The notes beneath the pieces were generated by a model that was given only the letters and a program-made list of their open reading frames with translations, ran no database searches and was not told the origin of the DNA. Source: Micromonospora coerulea (GTDB taxonomy: Bacteria; Actinomycetota; Actinomycetes; Mycobacteriales; Micromonosporaceae). From it: a stretch of DNA of 54,425 bases. This document shows positions 43,098-51,932 of the stretch, one piece after another. A program made the translations under genes and the position numbers. The stretch lies in the NCBI RefSeq assembly GCF_016598485.1, contig NZ_JAEMUW010000030.1:1-54425 (forward strand), given 5' to 3'. Positions within the stretch are counted from its first letter, which is position 1, and every line of letters starts with the position of its first letter.

Positions 43098-46027
43098 CCT
43101 TCAACGAAGCCAATACGGCTCGGGACTTCGTGCGTGATCTTGTTGAGTCGCCTGACATCCAGTTCGTTCCCGGCAAAGAACTGCCGCGCCGGGAGGATGA
43201 GGTGCTGCTGGAGGGGCCGGTCAAGGAGGCCCTGAAGCGGTTGAATCCGGCGATCGAGGCCGACCCTCGGCTGGCGGACGAGGTGATCTATCACCTGCGG
43301 GCGATCACCCTGGCCGCTCGGCGTACGCCGAATCCCGTGGTGGCGAACGAGGAGTTCGCCGCGTGGTTGACCGGGCAGAAGTCGATGCCATTCGGCCCGG
43401 CGGGGGAGCACGTCACGGTCCGGCTCATCGACTTCGGCAATCCCGAGCCGAGCGCCAACCAGTGGATGATCTCCACGGAGGTGACCCACCGGGTCGGGCG
43501 GGTCGAGCGGCGCTTCGACCTGGTGCTGTGGTGCAACGGTTTTCCGCTGGTCGTCGGCGAGGCGAAGTCGCCGGTCCGCCCGGCGTACACGTGGATCGAC
43601 GCGGCGGCGCAGATCAATGAGGACTACGAGGTCAACCTACCGGCGTTCTTCGTACCGAACGTGTTCAACTTCGCCACGGAAGGCAAGGACTTCCGGTACG
43701 GATCGGTCGGCATGACGATCGACCTCTGGGGTCCGTGGCGGGAAGAATCCGACGATGACGCCCCGGCGCGGACCGGCCTGGCCGCGGTGCGCGAGGCCGT
43801 CGAGGGCGTGCTCACCCCGGCGGCGGTGCTGGACTTCCTGCGGTTCTTCACGGTGTTCGCCACGGACAAGAAGCACCGCAAGATAAAGATCATCGCGCGG
43901 TTTCAGCAGTTCCAGGCGACGAACCTCATCGTCGAGCGGGTGTTGCACGGGCGGATCAAGCAGGGCCTGATCTGGCACTTCCAAGGCTCAGGCAAGTCGC
44001 TGCTCATGGTGTTCACCGCGCAGAAGTTGCGCGCCACGGCCGGGCTGACGAACCCCACGGTGATCATCGTGGTCGACCGCATCGACCTGGACACCCAGAT
44101 CACCGGCACGTTCAACGCCTCGGACGTGCCGAATCTCGTCTCGACCGACAGCCGCAAGGAACTACAGGATCTCCTCAAAGTGGGCGCGCGCAAGGTCATC
44201 ATCACCACGGTGCACAAGTTCGGCGAGGCGCCGGGGGTGCTGGATGCCCGCGACAACATCATCGTCATGGTCGATGAGGCTCACCGTTCCCAGGAGGGCG
44301 ACTACGGGCGAAAGATGCGCGCGGCCCTGCCGAACGCGTTCCTCTTCGGCCTGACCGGCACGCCGATCAACAAGCGCGACCGGAACACGTTCATGTGGTT
44401 CGGGTCGGAGGAGGACGAGGGAGGTTACCTGTCGCGGTACTCCTTCCAGGACTCGATCCGGGACGGGGCGACGCTGCCGCTGCACTTCGAGCCGCGTCTG
44501 TCGGAGATCCACCTCGACGAGGCCGCGATCGACGCCGCGTTTGCGGAGCTGGCCGAGCAGCACCGGCTCACCGAGGCAGACAAGACCACGCTGTCGAAGC
44601 GGGCCGCCTCGCTGGAGGCGCTGATCAAGTCCCCCGAGCGTATCCGCAGGATCGCTGCGGACATCGCCGAGCACTTCCGGACCAAGGTCGAGCCGCAGGG
44701 GTTCAAGGCGCAGGTAGTCGTCTATGACAAGGCGACCTGTGTCGCCTACAAGGCGGAACTCGACAAGATCCTCGGACCCGACGCCTCCACCGTGGTGATG
44801 AGCCGCAACGCGCACGGCCAGCACCAGTGGAAAGTAGAGTACACCCCCGACCGCGACGAGTTGGAGCGGATCACCGCCCGGTTCAACGACCCGGCCGACC
44901 CGCTGAAGATCATCATCGTGACGGCCAAGCTGCTCATCGGGTTCGACGCGCCGATCCTGTACGCGCAGTACCTCGACAAGCCGCTCAAGGAGCACAACCT
45001 GCTTCAGGCGATCACGCGCACCAACCGGGTTTACCCGCCGAACAAGACCCACGGGCTGATCGTCGACTACCTGGGCATTTTCGACGACGTCGCCAAGGCG
45101 TTCGCCTTCGACGAGAAGAGCGTCCAGCAGGTGATCAGCAACATCGCCGTACTGCGGAGTCAGCTCGGCCCGGCCATCGGGGCCGCGCTGGCCTTCTTTC
45201 CCGGCGTCGACCGGACCGTCAGCGGCTACGAGGGGCTCATCGCCGCCCAGACCGCGATCAGCGGCGACGAGGCCCGCGATGCGTTCGGCGCATGCTTCAG
45301 CGTCGTCGCCCAGCTATGGGAAACCCTCAGCCCGGACCCGATCCTTGCGACCTACGAGGCCGACTACCGGTGGCTCACCGACGTGTACGAGTCGGTGCGG
45401 CCGTCAGACATCGCCGGCCGGCTCGTCTGGCACACCCTCGGTGCAAAGACGTTGGAACTCATCAACGAACACCTCACCGTCGAGGTGCCCCGCACCGACC
45501 TTGACACGATCGTCCTGGACGCCCAAGTGATCGAAGACCTCATGACGGGCAGGAGGAAGGACGTCGACCCGGTCGAGGTCGAAAAGTGGATCACTGCCCG
45601 CATCGGCAAGCACATCGGGAATCCCGTCTTCGTCGAGCTCGGCAAGCGGCTCACGGCACTGCGGGAGAAGTACGCGCACTCCCAGCAGGCCAGCCTGGAA
45701 TTTCTCAAGGAGCTGTTCGCCCTTGCCCGTGACACCGTGGCCGCCGAGAAGGCTGCCGCCGAGATCCCCCGCGAGGAGCGAGGCAAGGCGGCGCTGACGG
45801 AGCTGTTCCAGTCCCTCAAGGGCAACGGAACCCCGATCATCGCCGAGAAGGTTGTCAACGAGGTCGACGAGGTCGTTCGGGCGGTGCGGTTCACGGGCTG
45901 GCAGAACACCCGCGACGGCGACCGCCTGGTCCAGCAGTCACTGCGCAAGACGCTCTATATCAAGTTCAAGATCCGCGACAGCGACGTGTTCGAGCGAGCG
46001 CTCGGATACATCCGTGAGTACTACTAA
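43094..46027 (+). CDS. hsdR: Type I restriction endonuclease/translocase subunit R
   Basis: 977 residues. The HSDR_N nuclease domain has the PD-(D/E)xK signature (RFDLVLWCNGFPLVVGEAKSP, about 138-158). Walker A is HFQGSGKSLLMVF (about 294-306), followed by VIIVVDRIDLDTQI, the DEAH box VDEAHRSQEGDYG (about 392) and LTGTPI. The second RecA domain includes KLLIGFDAPILYAQYLDKPL and LLQAITRTNRVYP. A helical C-terminal domain ends the protein. Its ATG overlaps hsdS (ATGA). It cleaves DNA that lacks the methylation made by the linked M subunits. The gene looks complete. Confidence 0.95.
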   Translation: MTFNEANTARDFVRDLVESPDIQFVPGKELPRREDEVLLEGPVKEALKRLNPAIEADPRLADEVIYHLRAITLAARRTPNPVVANEEFAAWLTGQKSMPFGPAGEHVTVRLIDFGNPEPSANQWMISTEVTHRVGRVERRFDLVLWCNGFPLVVGEAKSPVRPAYTWIDAAAQINEDYEVNLPAFFVPNVFNFATEGKDFRYGSVGMTIDLWGPWREESDDDAPARTGLAAVREAVEGVLTPAAVLDFLRFFTVFATDKKHRKIKIIARFQQFQATNLIVERVLHGRIKQGLIWHFQGSGKSLLMVFTAQKLRATAGLTNPTVIIVVDRIDLDTQITGTFNASDVPNLVSTDSRKELQDLLKVGARKVIITTVHKFGEAPGVLDARDNIIVMVDEAHRSQEGDYGRKMRAALPNAFLFGLTGTPINKRDRNTFMWFGSEEDEGGYLSRYSFQDSIRDGATLPLHFEPRLSEIHLDEAAIDAAFAELAEQHRLTEADKTTLSKRAASLEALIKSPERIRRIAADIAEHFRTKVEPQGFKAQVVVYDKATCVAYKAELDKILGPDASTVVMSRNAHGQHQWKVEYTPDRDELERITARFNDPADPLKIIIVTAKLLIGFDAPILYAQYLDKPLKEHNLLQAITRTNRVYPPNKTHGLIVDYLGIFDDVAKAFAFDEKSVQQVISNIAVLRSQLGPAIGAALAFFPGVDRTVSGYEGLIAAQTAISGDEARDAFGACFSVVAQLWETLSPDPILATYEADYRWLTDVYESVRPSDIAGRLVWHTLGAKTLELINEHLTVEVPRTDLDTIVLDAQVIEDLMTGRRKDVDPVEVEKWITARIGKHIGNPVFVELGKRLTALREKYAHSQQASLEFLKELFALARDTVAAEKAAAEIPREERGKAALTELFQSLKGNGTPIIAEKVVNEVDEVVRAVRFTGWQNTRDGDRLVQQSLRKTLYIKFKIRDSDVFERALGYIREYY

Positions 46028-46084
46028 AGATCGGACAGGCTCACTGATCCAGGCGGCGATCTTCAGTCGGGCTTCGGGGCGCAG

Positions 46085-46345
46085 AACTGGCGACGGTGGA
46101 CTTACTCGGCCTTGATGGTGGAGAACGTGGCCTCGGCGACGGCGTTGTCGAAACGAACCCGTCCCGGCCCATCGACTGGCACTCGACAGTGGGTGCACGT
46201 GGCGAACTCGGCGGAGCAGCACTCACTGGACTCGGTCCGAAAGAAAGATCAGTCGGCGATGTTGCCGCGCGGATGACGGCGGCCATGCTCGCCGCGGCGA
46301 CGACCAGGCCGGCGTTGCGGCGCTTGCCCAACGACGGTGGCGAGG
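46085..46345 (-). pseudogene. Heavily decayed IS3-family OrfB relic
   Basis: Read downward on the minus strand, pieces of an IS3 transposase appear in changing frames: NAGLVVAAASMAAVIR, RGNIAD, then AEFATCTHCRVPV and FDNAVAEATFSTIKAE, the last carrying the Glu region. Several stops and frameshifts separate them. It fills most of the 450-base gap between hsdR and the ubiquitin-like operon; the rest of the gap shows nothing else. Confidence 0.55.
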
Positions 46346-46474
46346 TAGAGACTGGCCCTCGCCGGTGACGATCTCGGTCATGTCGCCGCACCGGGCCACG
46401 TCCCGCCGTCGGCGCGGTGAAGACTCGTCCGACCAGCGGCCGCGTCGTTGTCAGCGACTTCCGAGGCGGCACGG

Positions 46475-46753
46475 TCAGTCCGGGAAGTTGGGCTCGTCTC
46501 CCCAGATGGCTGAACCGGCGGCATGGGCGGCGGCCGACCCTGCACGTGAGGCGCTCACGCTGGGGCCGCTGATGGAGGCGCTGTCGGTCGAGCGGTAGAC
46601 GACGCGGTCGCCAACGATCGTCCCGGCGTAGCGTCCGCTCGGGTCGTAGACCTTGCTACCACCGATGCGGCCGACGCACGTGCCGGAGCGGGAGTACACG
46701 TTCGAGCCCACAACTTGGAGCGGCCGGCCATTCTTGGTGTAGAGACTGCTCAT
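46475..46753 (-). CDS. Small Gly/Val-rich beta-repeat protein, last gene of the Ubl operon
   Basis: 92 residues. Short beta-hairpin repeats are visible (GSNVYSRSGTCVGRIGGSKV, YDPSGRYAGTIVGDRVVYRS), each resembling a GxxVYxxxGxxVGxIxG unit. A Ser/Ala tail follows, ending GDEPNFPD. The ATG at 46753 overlaps the last base of the E1 gene stop. I know this family as a frequent small protein in actinomycete genomes, without known role. Its position as the last gene suggests it is part of, or cotranscribed with, the conjugation system. Confidence 0.7.
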   Translation of the reverse strand: MSSLYTKNGRPLQVVGSNVYSRSGTCVGRIGGSKVYDPSGRYAGTIVGDRVVYRSTDSASISGPSVSASRAGSAAAHAAGSAIWGDEPNFPD

Positions 46754-48294
46754 CACGCTACTCCACCAGATCCCTCTGACATTCCAACATCGCGGTCAGT
46801 GTCAGTCGCCAGTAGCCTCTGGATGGCCACGGAGCCCAGTCCAATCAGGTTCTGGAAGACGCGCCCCGCACGTACGCGCCCCGTCCGTGCATGTGTTTCT
46901 CGCTGTCGTCGTGCGGCCTCGGCGGCGGGGTGGTGCTTGGCGAGGGTCGGTCGTCGGTCGCCCCATCCTGTCGCTTGCTCGTATGGGCAGGTGGCGAGCG
47001 TCTCGACGGGCATGTGTTCAAGGGTATGGGTCGACAGTGAGAAGCGCAGTGGGTCCGGTGCGCCGAGGCCGCCTGGCGTGACGGCGAGGCTGACGAACTG
47101 CGCGAGCATAGATGCCGTTACCGACGGAGCCAGCAGGGACACGTTCTCCCGTGAAGGCGCCTTGAGGCCGGCGGTCCTGATGTAGGTGGTGTCGTCGAAC
47201 AGCCCGGCGCGGTCGCGGGCAACTTGGGCGCCGTCGATCTGGCCGTTGCACTGCAGGCAGGGTCGGCCTGGGGTGACGACGTGTGCCCGCCAGGTGGCGT
47301 TGCGCATGCCGCCGTTGGGGAATGGTTCGAGCGCCAGTCCCCCGTCAATGACGGGAATGAGATCGCTGTAGGCGAGCTGGTTGAGTACCGCGCGGGCCCA
47401 CGGTCGATCTACACAGCTGAAGATGACGTCGTGGTCCAGCGCCGTACGCTGGCCCTGAGGTTCGCAGATGCTCAGGTCGTAACCGCTCAACACCGGTTTG
47501 GCGGCGGTGGTGGCTGCCCGCATCGCCCGCAACGCGACGTGGATCTTGCTGCGGAAAAGGGCAGCGTCAGTTCGAGTGGCGGTAAGAAGGCGGTCGAGGT
47601 TGACCTCTTCAACGGTGTCGAAGTCCATCACGGAGACGTCTTGCGCACCTGCCTGGACAAGACGGATCGCGAGATCGAGCCCGACCGTGCCGACGCCCAC
47701 GACGAGGACGCGCAGCCGGGCCAGGTCGGCTTGGACAGCCTCGCCCCAAGCCGATACGGTGCGGACCTGTGCTGACGTGGGGGCAGGGGGCGGTCGGAGC
47801 CTGCCGTTCCAGCACACTCGCAGTGCGGTTCCTGTGATGCGGACGCTTTCGGCGTCACGGTGGCCGTGTTCACTGTCCCAGAATCTCGCCGACCAGGTTG
47901 CGTCCGCTGCGACCGTTAGACCGACGAGTGGATGCCCAGTGATCGTCTCTGCCACGCGAGCGTAAGAGTGCTCAGTGTCGCGATCGACACCGCTCATTTC
48001 CTGCCATCCGGTGCTTTCCGGATGAGAGTGCAGCAGCGCGATTCCCCGCCCGTGTTCGGCAGCTTGGCTGGCCGCCCTGACCACGTATCGACCGGAGAAC
48101 GAGGCGTTGCCGTGGACGCTCCTCTCGCCGTCGAGAGGCAGAACAAGGTCCGTCAGCACGCCCGTGGTCCGGCGTTCCCCTGTCGATGGTGCGTACGTCG
48201 CCAGGCAGACATCCTCCTGTCCATCGGGCCGGAGCAGGTGGCCTCTCGCTCTCGCCTCGAGCTCCCTGGTCATCGCCACGGACACCCTCGTCAC
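46753..48294 (-). CDS. JAB (JAMM deubiquitinase-like) domain fused to E1-like ThiF adenylyltransferase
   Basis: 513 residues. The N-terminal JAB metalloprotease domain has the zinc motif ALLHSHPESTGWQEMSGVD (His89, His91, Asp104). The E1/ThiF domain follows, with VLVVGVGTVGLDLAIRL (about 196-212), VMDFDTVEEVNLDRLL (acidic residue and Arg for ATP), HDVIFSCVDRPWAR and a PCLQC cysteine pair (about 346-349); LATCPYEQ lies near the end. It would process a ubiquitin-like C terminus and activate it by adenylation. GTG 48294 overlaps the E2-like stop; an internal ATG at 48273 is possible. Such fusions mark bacterial ubiquitin-like operons. Confidence 0.9.
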   Translation of the reverse strand: MTRVSVAMTRELEARARGHLLRPDGQEDVCLATYAPSTGERRTTGVLTDLVLPLDGERSVHGNASFSGRYVVRAASQAAEHGRGIALLHSHPESTGWQEMSGVDRDTEHSYARVAETITGHPLVGLTVAADATWSARFWDSEHGHRDAESVRITGTALRVCWNGRLRPPPAPTSAQVRTVSAWGEAVQADLARLRVLVVGVGTVGLDLAIRLVQAGAQDVSVMDFDTVEEVNLDRLLTATRTDAALFRSKIHVALRAMRAATTAAKPVLSGYDLSICEPQGQRTALDHDVIFSCVDRPWARAVLNQLAYSDLIPVIDGGLALEPFPNGGMRNATWRAHVVTPGRPCLQCNGQIDGAQVARDRAGLFDDTTYIRTAGLKAPSRENVSLLAPSVTASMLAQFVSLAVTPGGLGAPDPLRFSLSTHTLEHMPVETLATCPYEQATGWGDRRPTLAKHHPAAEAARRQRETHARTGRVRAGRVFQNLIGLGSVAIQRLLATDTDRDVGMSEGSGGVA

Positions 48295-48656
48295 ACGGCA
48301 CCTCCCAGGACGCCCCGCACGTGGGCAAGCCAAGCCGCAACCGGTACCTGCGCGGTGCCCCAGGCGGGGATGTCCCGCGAGTGGGCAACCCATCCGGCCA
48401 TGGGAGATCCCCCGGCGTTCGTCGCTGCAAGCGTCACGTCTGCCGGCAGGTGGATCCAGTGCGGTGGCGTCGTCGGCCAGGGTGCGACCTCGTCCACGCT
48501 GACGCCAGTGCGTACCGGCCGGCCTGCCAGCGCCCCCGTCACCGGGGTGACGGTGTAGGTCACCAGGGTTGCGATGACGACGGGTTCGGCTCCGAATTCT
48601 TCGAGTGCGGCCACGAAGGCCTGAACGCCGGTGGCGGAGACGGTCGGCGCGGTCAC
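48291..48656 (-). CDS. E2-like (prokaryotic E2 family) protein without cysteine
   Basis: 121 residues. The segment PPHWIHLPADVTLAATNAG followed by GWVAHSRDIPAWG and WLAHVRGVL matches my memory of prokaryotic E2-family proteins encoded next to multiubiquitin genes. The protein contains no Cys at all, so it cannot form a classical E2 thioester; the His in HWIHLP or HSR may matter instead. GTG 48656 overlaps the Ubl stop (GTGA), and its own stop overlaps the E1 start. The assignment rests on context as much as on sequence. Confidence 0.6.
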   Translation of the reverse strand: MTAPTVSATGVQAFVAALEEFGAEPVVIATLVTYTVTPVTGALAGRPVRTGVSVDEVAPWPTTPPHWIHLPADVTLAATNAGGSPMAGWVAHSRDIPAWGTAQVPVAAWLAHVRGVLGGAV

Positions 48657-48913
48657 GCCACGGTTCCCTGTCGGTTGACACTCACGAACACGTCGCCGTC
48701 CTTGACGTTCACCTTCTCCTGGTCGCGGAACGTCTCTACCTTGCCGTGCTTGCCGACGCGGGTGAGGTCGTACCCGGCTGCGGGAAGCCCGGCGAGCGTC
48801 AGCAGCTCTGCCGCCGTGTAGTGGCGATCCTCGATGTTGAATGGCTGGCCGTCGATGGTGATACTCACCTTGCGGTGGTGGCCGGGCTTGGAGTTCATGG
48901 TCTCGGCGGTCAT
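48653..48913 (-). CDS. Ubiquitin-like (multiubiquitin family) protein, single domain
   Basis: 86 residues. After a polar lead the beta-grasp pattern is VSITIDGQPFNIEDRHYTAAELLTLAGLP, GYDLTRV and EKVNVKDGDVFVSVNRQG. This matches the multiubiquitin domain, here a single copy rather than several. The C terminus is QGTVA, without a terminal diglycine, so either the JAB protease trims it or it is not conjugated in the usual way. ATG 48913 has a perfect AAGGAG. It is the first gene of the minus-strand operon Ubl, E2-like, JAB-E1, small protein. Confidence 0.8.
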   Translation of the reverse strand: MTAETMNSKPGHHRKVSITIDGQPFNIEDRHYTAAELLTLAGLPAAGYDLTRVGKHGKVETFRDQEKVNVKDGDVFVSVNRQGTVA

Positions 48914-49156
48914 GGCTTGCTCCTTGAGTTGATGATGATCTCGGGGGCTGGTGACCCGATAACTGCCTCGCCCGGCCCAGGACGTCGCACCCCTACCGGT
49001 CTGTCCGGCTGCCGAGGGGTCCCACCGGAGCACCACCGTGTGAGGATCGACACGTACCTGGACGTCCGCCGGGCGCCGGACAGATCGGGACGGTGCGACG
49101 TCAAAACGGGGGGAAGGAGCTTGTCGGGACCGGCCCCGCAGGAGGGTGACGAACAC
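48914..49156. promoter_or_regulatory. Divergent promoter region with 11-bp inverted repeat
   Basis: 243 bases separate the divergent Ubl and PemK-like operons. GACGTCGCACC (48981-48991) and its exact complement GGTGCGACGTC (49092-49102) face each other about 100 bases apart, one near each operon. They are candidates for a shared operator or promoter element. No -10/-35 sites are certain. Confidence 0.5.
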
Positions 49157-49546
49157 ATGCCGCGCAGCGCTGGTCGGTCGCACGCCTGGCTCGCGAGGAA
49201 GAAGGGTGGGCCAGACGATCCGTTCCTGCCAAAGGTCGGAGAGCTGTATCTCGTGAACACGATCATCTACTCGATCGGCCACGACCCGGCTGCCGATCGG
49301 CCAGCCGTCGTTATCTGCGTCCCGCTGGAGCCGGCCTCCCGGAGTCCGATCCAGCTGGTCACCCGAACCTCGAAGCCTGCCCCCGGGATCCGGCACCCCG
49401 CGGACAGGTCGCTGAAGCTGAACCGCGACGGAGTGTTCTCCGACCTGGTGTCCGTCGAGCAGCAACTGTGGCGGCCCGAGAACGTGGAGTACCTCGGTAT
49501 CTTGCCCGAACCATTCCTGTCCGGCGTGTTGGGGCGGTTCTCGTGA
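49157..49546 (+). CDS. PemK/MazF-like protein, first gene of the plus-strand operon
   Basis: 129 residues. A basic lead (MPRSAGRSHAWLARKKGG) is followed by the MazF-like strand order VGELYLVNT, ADRPAVVICVPL, IQLVTRTSK, then GVFSDLVSVEQQLWRPE and LGILPEP. The RPAVV and SVEQ positions fit the PemK fold. No antitoxin gene is adjacent. ATG 49157 has GGAGGG 10 bases upstream. It may be a ribonuclease effector of the system. Its stop overlaps the GTG of the next gene by 4 bases. Confidence 0.6.
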   Translation: MPRSAGRSHAWLARKKGGPDDPFLPKVGELYLVNTIIYSIGHDPAADRPAVVICVPLEPASRSPIQLVTRTSKPAPGIRHPADRSLKLNRDGVFSDLVSVEQQLWRPENVEYLGILPEPFLSGVLGRFS

Positions 49547-50541
49547 CACCCCGTGAAGAGCTTCTCAGCACCGGACGGCTCGGGCTGGCGGGAGCCGAAC
49601 TCCTGTACAAGACGGTCTGGTTCGTCGCGGTCGGACACGGCTTCCCCCCACCAGAGGGCTCGACCGGTTGGGACGTGACCGCTGTGACGGAGACCGCCCA
49701 CGACTTTGTGAAAGATGAGCGCGGAGCGAAGCGTCTGCTCGATCTCGCTGTCCGTTCCACAGATGCTCGGTCATTCGAGCGGCTTCTCGACGCTGCCGTT
49801 CTGAACTTCCTACGGGACGTGGCCAGGGGCACCGACCTGGGCAAGCTGATCGTGCGCGTAAAGGAGATCTTGCGCGACGAGAAAAACTTCGAACTCGTTC
49901 CCAGCTCTCCCGACCGGTGGACGCTGGCCGGCCGCCCGGTTACGCCCAGTGCGGCAAGCGCCGGGGAACTGGCCTCAGCGACCGCTGCAGTGGAGGTGGT
50001 GGTGCCCAGGTGGACCAGTGAGCGGCGTGATGCACCGTTGGCGGATCGGCCTTCGTTCATTCGGCTGATGACGAGCGTGCTGACCGCTGCGGACGGCAGC
50101 CTCACCGCAGTCGATCTCGCTCAAGCCCTGACGGCACGCCTCGACTATCGCAAAACGGCAAATACGGTAGACCTTGACATACAGGAACACATCTCGGAGC
50201 CGGCGTGGATCACGGGCGACCCCGCAACTCGTACTGCCGCCGAACTCCACGCACAGGACATCTTCGACGCGCTCAGCGACAGGGAGCGCATCGTTGTCCC
50301 GACGTTGGACAGGAACGTGCGCGACCTCGCACGGCTGATCGACACGGGCAAGACGCAGGCAGCGCTCATCCGCCAACGACTCATCGACCGGCTCCGCGAC
50401 GAACTGGCCGACGACGACCACCCAGACAGCACCGCGACCATTCTGTGCCAGCTCTGTGACGACTGGCTCAAGCGTCGGACAGAAGAGCTGGGTGCAACGT
50501 CTAATGACAACGAGCGCAACGGAAGGGGTGATCACCGGTGA
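49543..50541 (+). CDS. Helical sigma-70-like protein
   Basis: 332 residues. The first 130 residues (TAHDFVKDERGAKRLLDLAV, SFERLLDAAVLNFLRDVARGTDLG, KLIVRVKEIL) resemble sigma factor region 2 helices. The C-terminal part has HTH-like segments (AADGSLTAVDLAQALTARLD) and a region similar to sigma 4 (DIFDALSDRERIVVPTLDRNVRDLARLI). GTG 49543 overlaps the preceding stop, and its stop overlaps the next GTG/ATG start. The next gene carries an anti-sigma type motif, which supports the reading. It may direct transcription of the divergent operons on stimulus. The family is not certain. Confidence 0.55.
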   Translation: MTPREELLSTGRLGLAGAELLYKTVWFVAVGHGFPPPEGSTGWDVTAVTETAHDFVKDERGAKRLLDLAVRSTDARSFERLLDAAVLNFLRDVARGTDLGKLIVRVKEILRDEKNFELVPSSPDRWTLAGRPVTPSAASAGELASATAAVEVVVPRWTSERRDAPLADRPSFIRLMTSVLTAADGSLTAVDLAQALTARLDYRKTANTVDLDIQEHISEPAWITGDPATRTAAELHAQDIFDALSDRERIVVPTLDRNVRDLARLIDTGKTQAALIRQRLIDRLRDELADDDHPDSTATILCQLCDDWLKRRTEELGATSNDNERNGRGDHR

Positions 50542-51932
50542 GCGCAGACGTCCATCCCTCGTCCAGCGAACTGCTCACGGCTCTGCACGAACCTGACCGG
50601 GCAGCATCCACGCTCGAACACCTTGAGGAGTGCCTGGCGTGCCGCGTCCGCCTGTCGCGCGTCCGCCGCGCCTCGGACCTTGCACCGCCGCCAGGCGATA
50701 GCCTCCAGCGCATTGTGGAAGCCTCGACGCCACTGCCGCAGAACCTGGCGGATTTGGTCTCTGACGACAGGGACGGCGAACCCCAACCGAACGAGATCTG
50801 GCGCGTTGGACGGGACGAGGCTCTGCTGGTATGGGTCCGGCGCGTCTTCGAGGACGCCGTGGCCGACGTCATACCGCTGGTGCTCGATGTCGAACTCGCA
50901 GACCAGGAAAGCGTCATCGTTGGCGCAAGTGCCACCCCTCTCGCCACTGCCGCCGCCGCGATTGTGGCACTGCGGACCCACATTCACACGGGCGCGTTCC
51001 TCAACAGAGTTGGAGTCCTCGATATCGGCAAGGACGTAACTGAGGTGATGACCGCCGTGCGAGAGGGTCGTCGGCCGAGCGGTGTTCGGGTCGGCCCCCC
51101 GATCAACGATGATGACGACCAGCGGCTGGAGTACCGACAGGCACTGCGCGACTTCCTCGCGGAACTTTCGCCGAGCGCCTGGCTCGAAACCCAGGGCGAC
51201 CGTACGGCGGGCGCCGAACAACGGGCAAACGAGTCGACGGCGAACCATCCAGGGGGCGACATCAATGCCATTAAGGCTCGCCTCGGCGAACGGCTCAGTG
51301 GCGTGCGGTTCATAGACCCCGCTCCGCAAACAGTCGCCGTCAATGGAGACGTCCGCGTCACAAGCATCCTGAAAGTCCTGTACCTGGATACCGCGATCTT
51401 GGTGGCGACTCTCCACGGTGGGAGCCACAGCAAGTTTCCCGATCCCCGGGCCATTGCTGCCGCATGCCAAGCAATGACTCTCACCGAGGCCGACGTTGAT
51501 GCTGTGGCGGTCGCCATTCCCCGGCAGGATTGGCCCGCACAGCTTTTCACGACGGCACACATGCGCGCAGCCTTCGAAGTTCCCCGGGGCACCCGCACGG
51601 GCCCGACCACGACCTTGGCGGGCTACGGACTCGTCGACACCCTGTGCAAGCATCTCGACGCGGCCGTGCCCGCGTGGGAGGTCACAGAACCGGCAAGCAG
51701 CCGCATCGGAAGAACCGATATCCACGAGATCACAGCAAGGCACGCGAGGACTTCCATCGGACAGATCGCAACCGAAGGTCAACGGGCACGTCAGGCCGCC
51801 AAGCGGGCCGCTTGGGGCGAGCTTCCTGCCGAACTCGACGAGCGAGTAGCAAAGTTCGTCGTCGCCGTCATCAATAACGAGGCTGTGGAGGACGCCTTGA
51901 CTGAACTCGTCCAGGGAACAGGCGATGATTAG
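50538..51932 (+). CDS. Protein with N-terminal anti-sigma-type zinc motif and large unknown domain
   Basis: 464 residues. The start has HLEECLACRVRL (His28, Cys32, Cys35), the HxxxCxxC signature of zinc-binding anti-sigma (ZAS/zf-HC2) domains. A conserved-looking alpha/beta domain of about 400 residues follows (ALLVWVRRVFEDAVADVIPL, ILKVLYLDTAILVATLHGG, DAVAVAIPRQDWPAQLF) that I do not recognise. No membrane segment is visible, unlike typical anti-sigmas. Its start overlaps the sigma-like gene, and its end overlaps the ATPase by 8 bases. It may link sigma release to the ATPase or an effector. Confidence 0.6.
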   Translation: MSADVHPSSSELLTALHEPDRAASTLEHLEECLACRVRLSRVRRASDLAPPPGDSLQRIVEASTPLPQNLADLVSDDRDGEPQPNEIWRVGRDEALLVWVRRVFEDAVADVIPLVLDVELADQESVIVGASATPLATAAAAIVALRTHIHTGAFLNRVGVLDIGKDVTEVMTAVREGRRPSGVRVGPPINDDDDQRLEYRQALRDFLAELSPSAWLETQGDRTAGAEQRANESTANHPGGDINAIKARLGERLSGVRFIDPAPQTVAVNGDVRVTSILKVLYLDTAILVATLHGGSHSKFPDPRAIAAACQAMTLTEADVDAVAVAIPRQDWPAQLFTTAHMRAAFEVPRGTRTGPTTTLAGYGLVDTLCKHLDAAVPAWEVTEPASSRIGRTDIHEITARHARTSIGQIATEGQRARQAAKRAAWGELPAELDERVAKFVVAVINNEAVEDALTELVQGTGDD

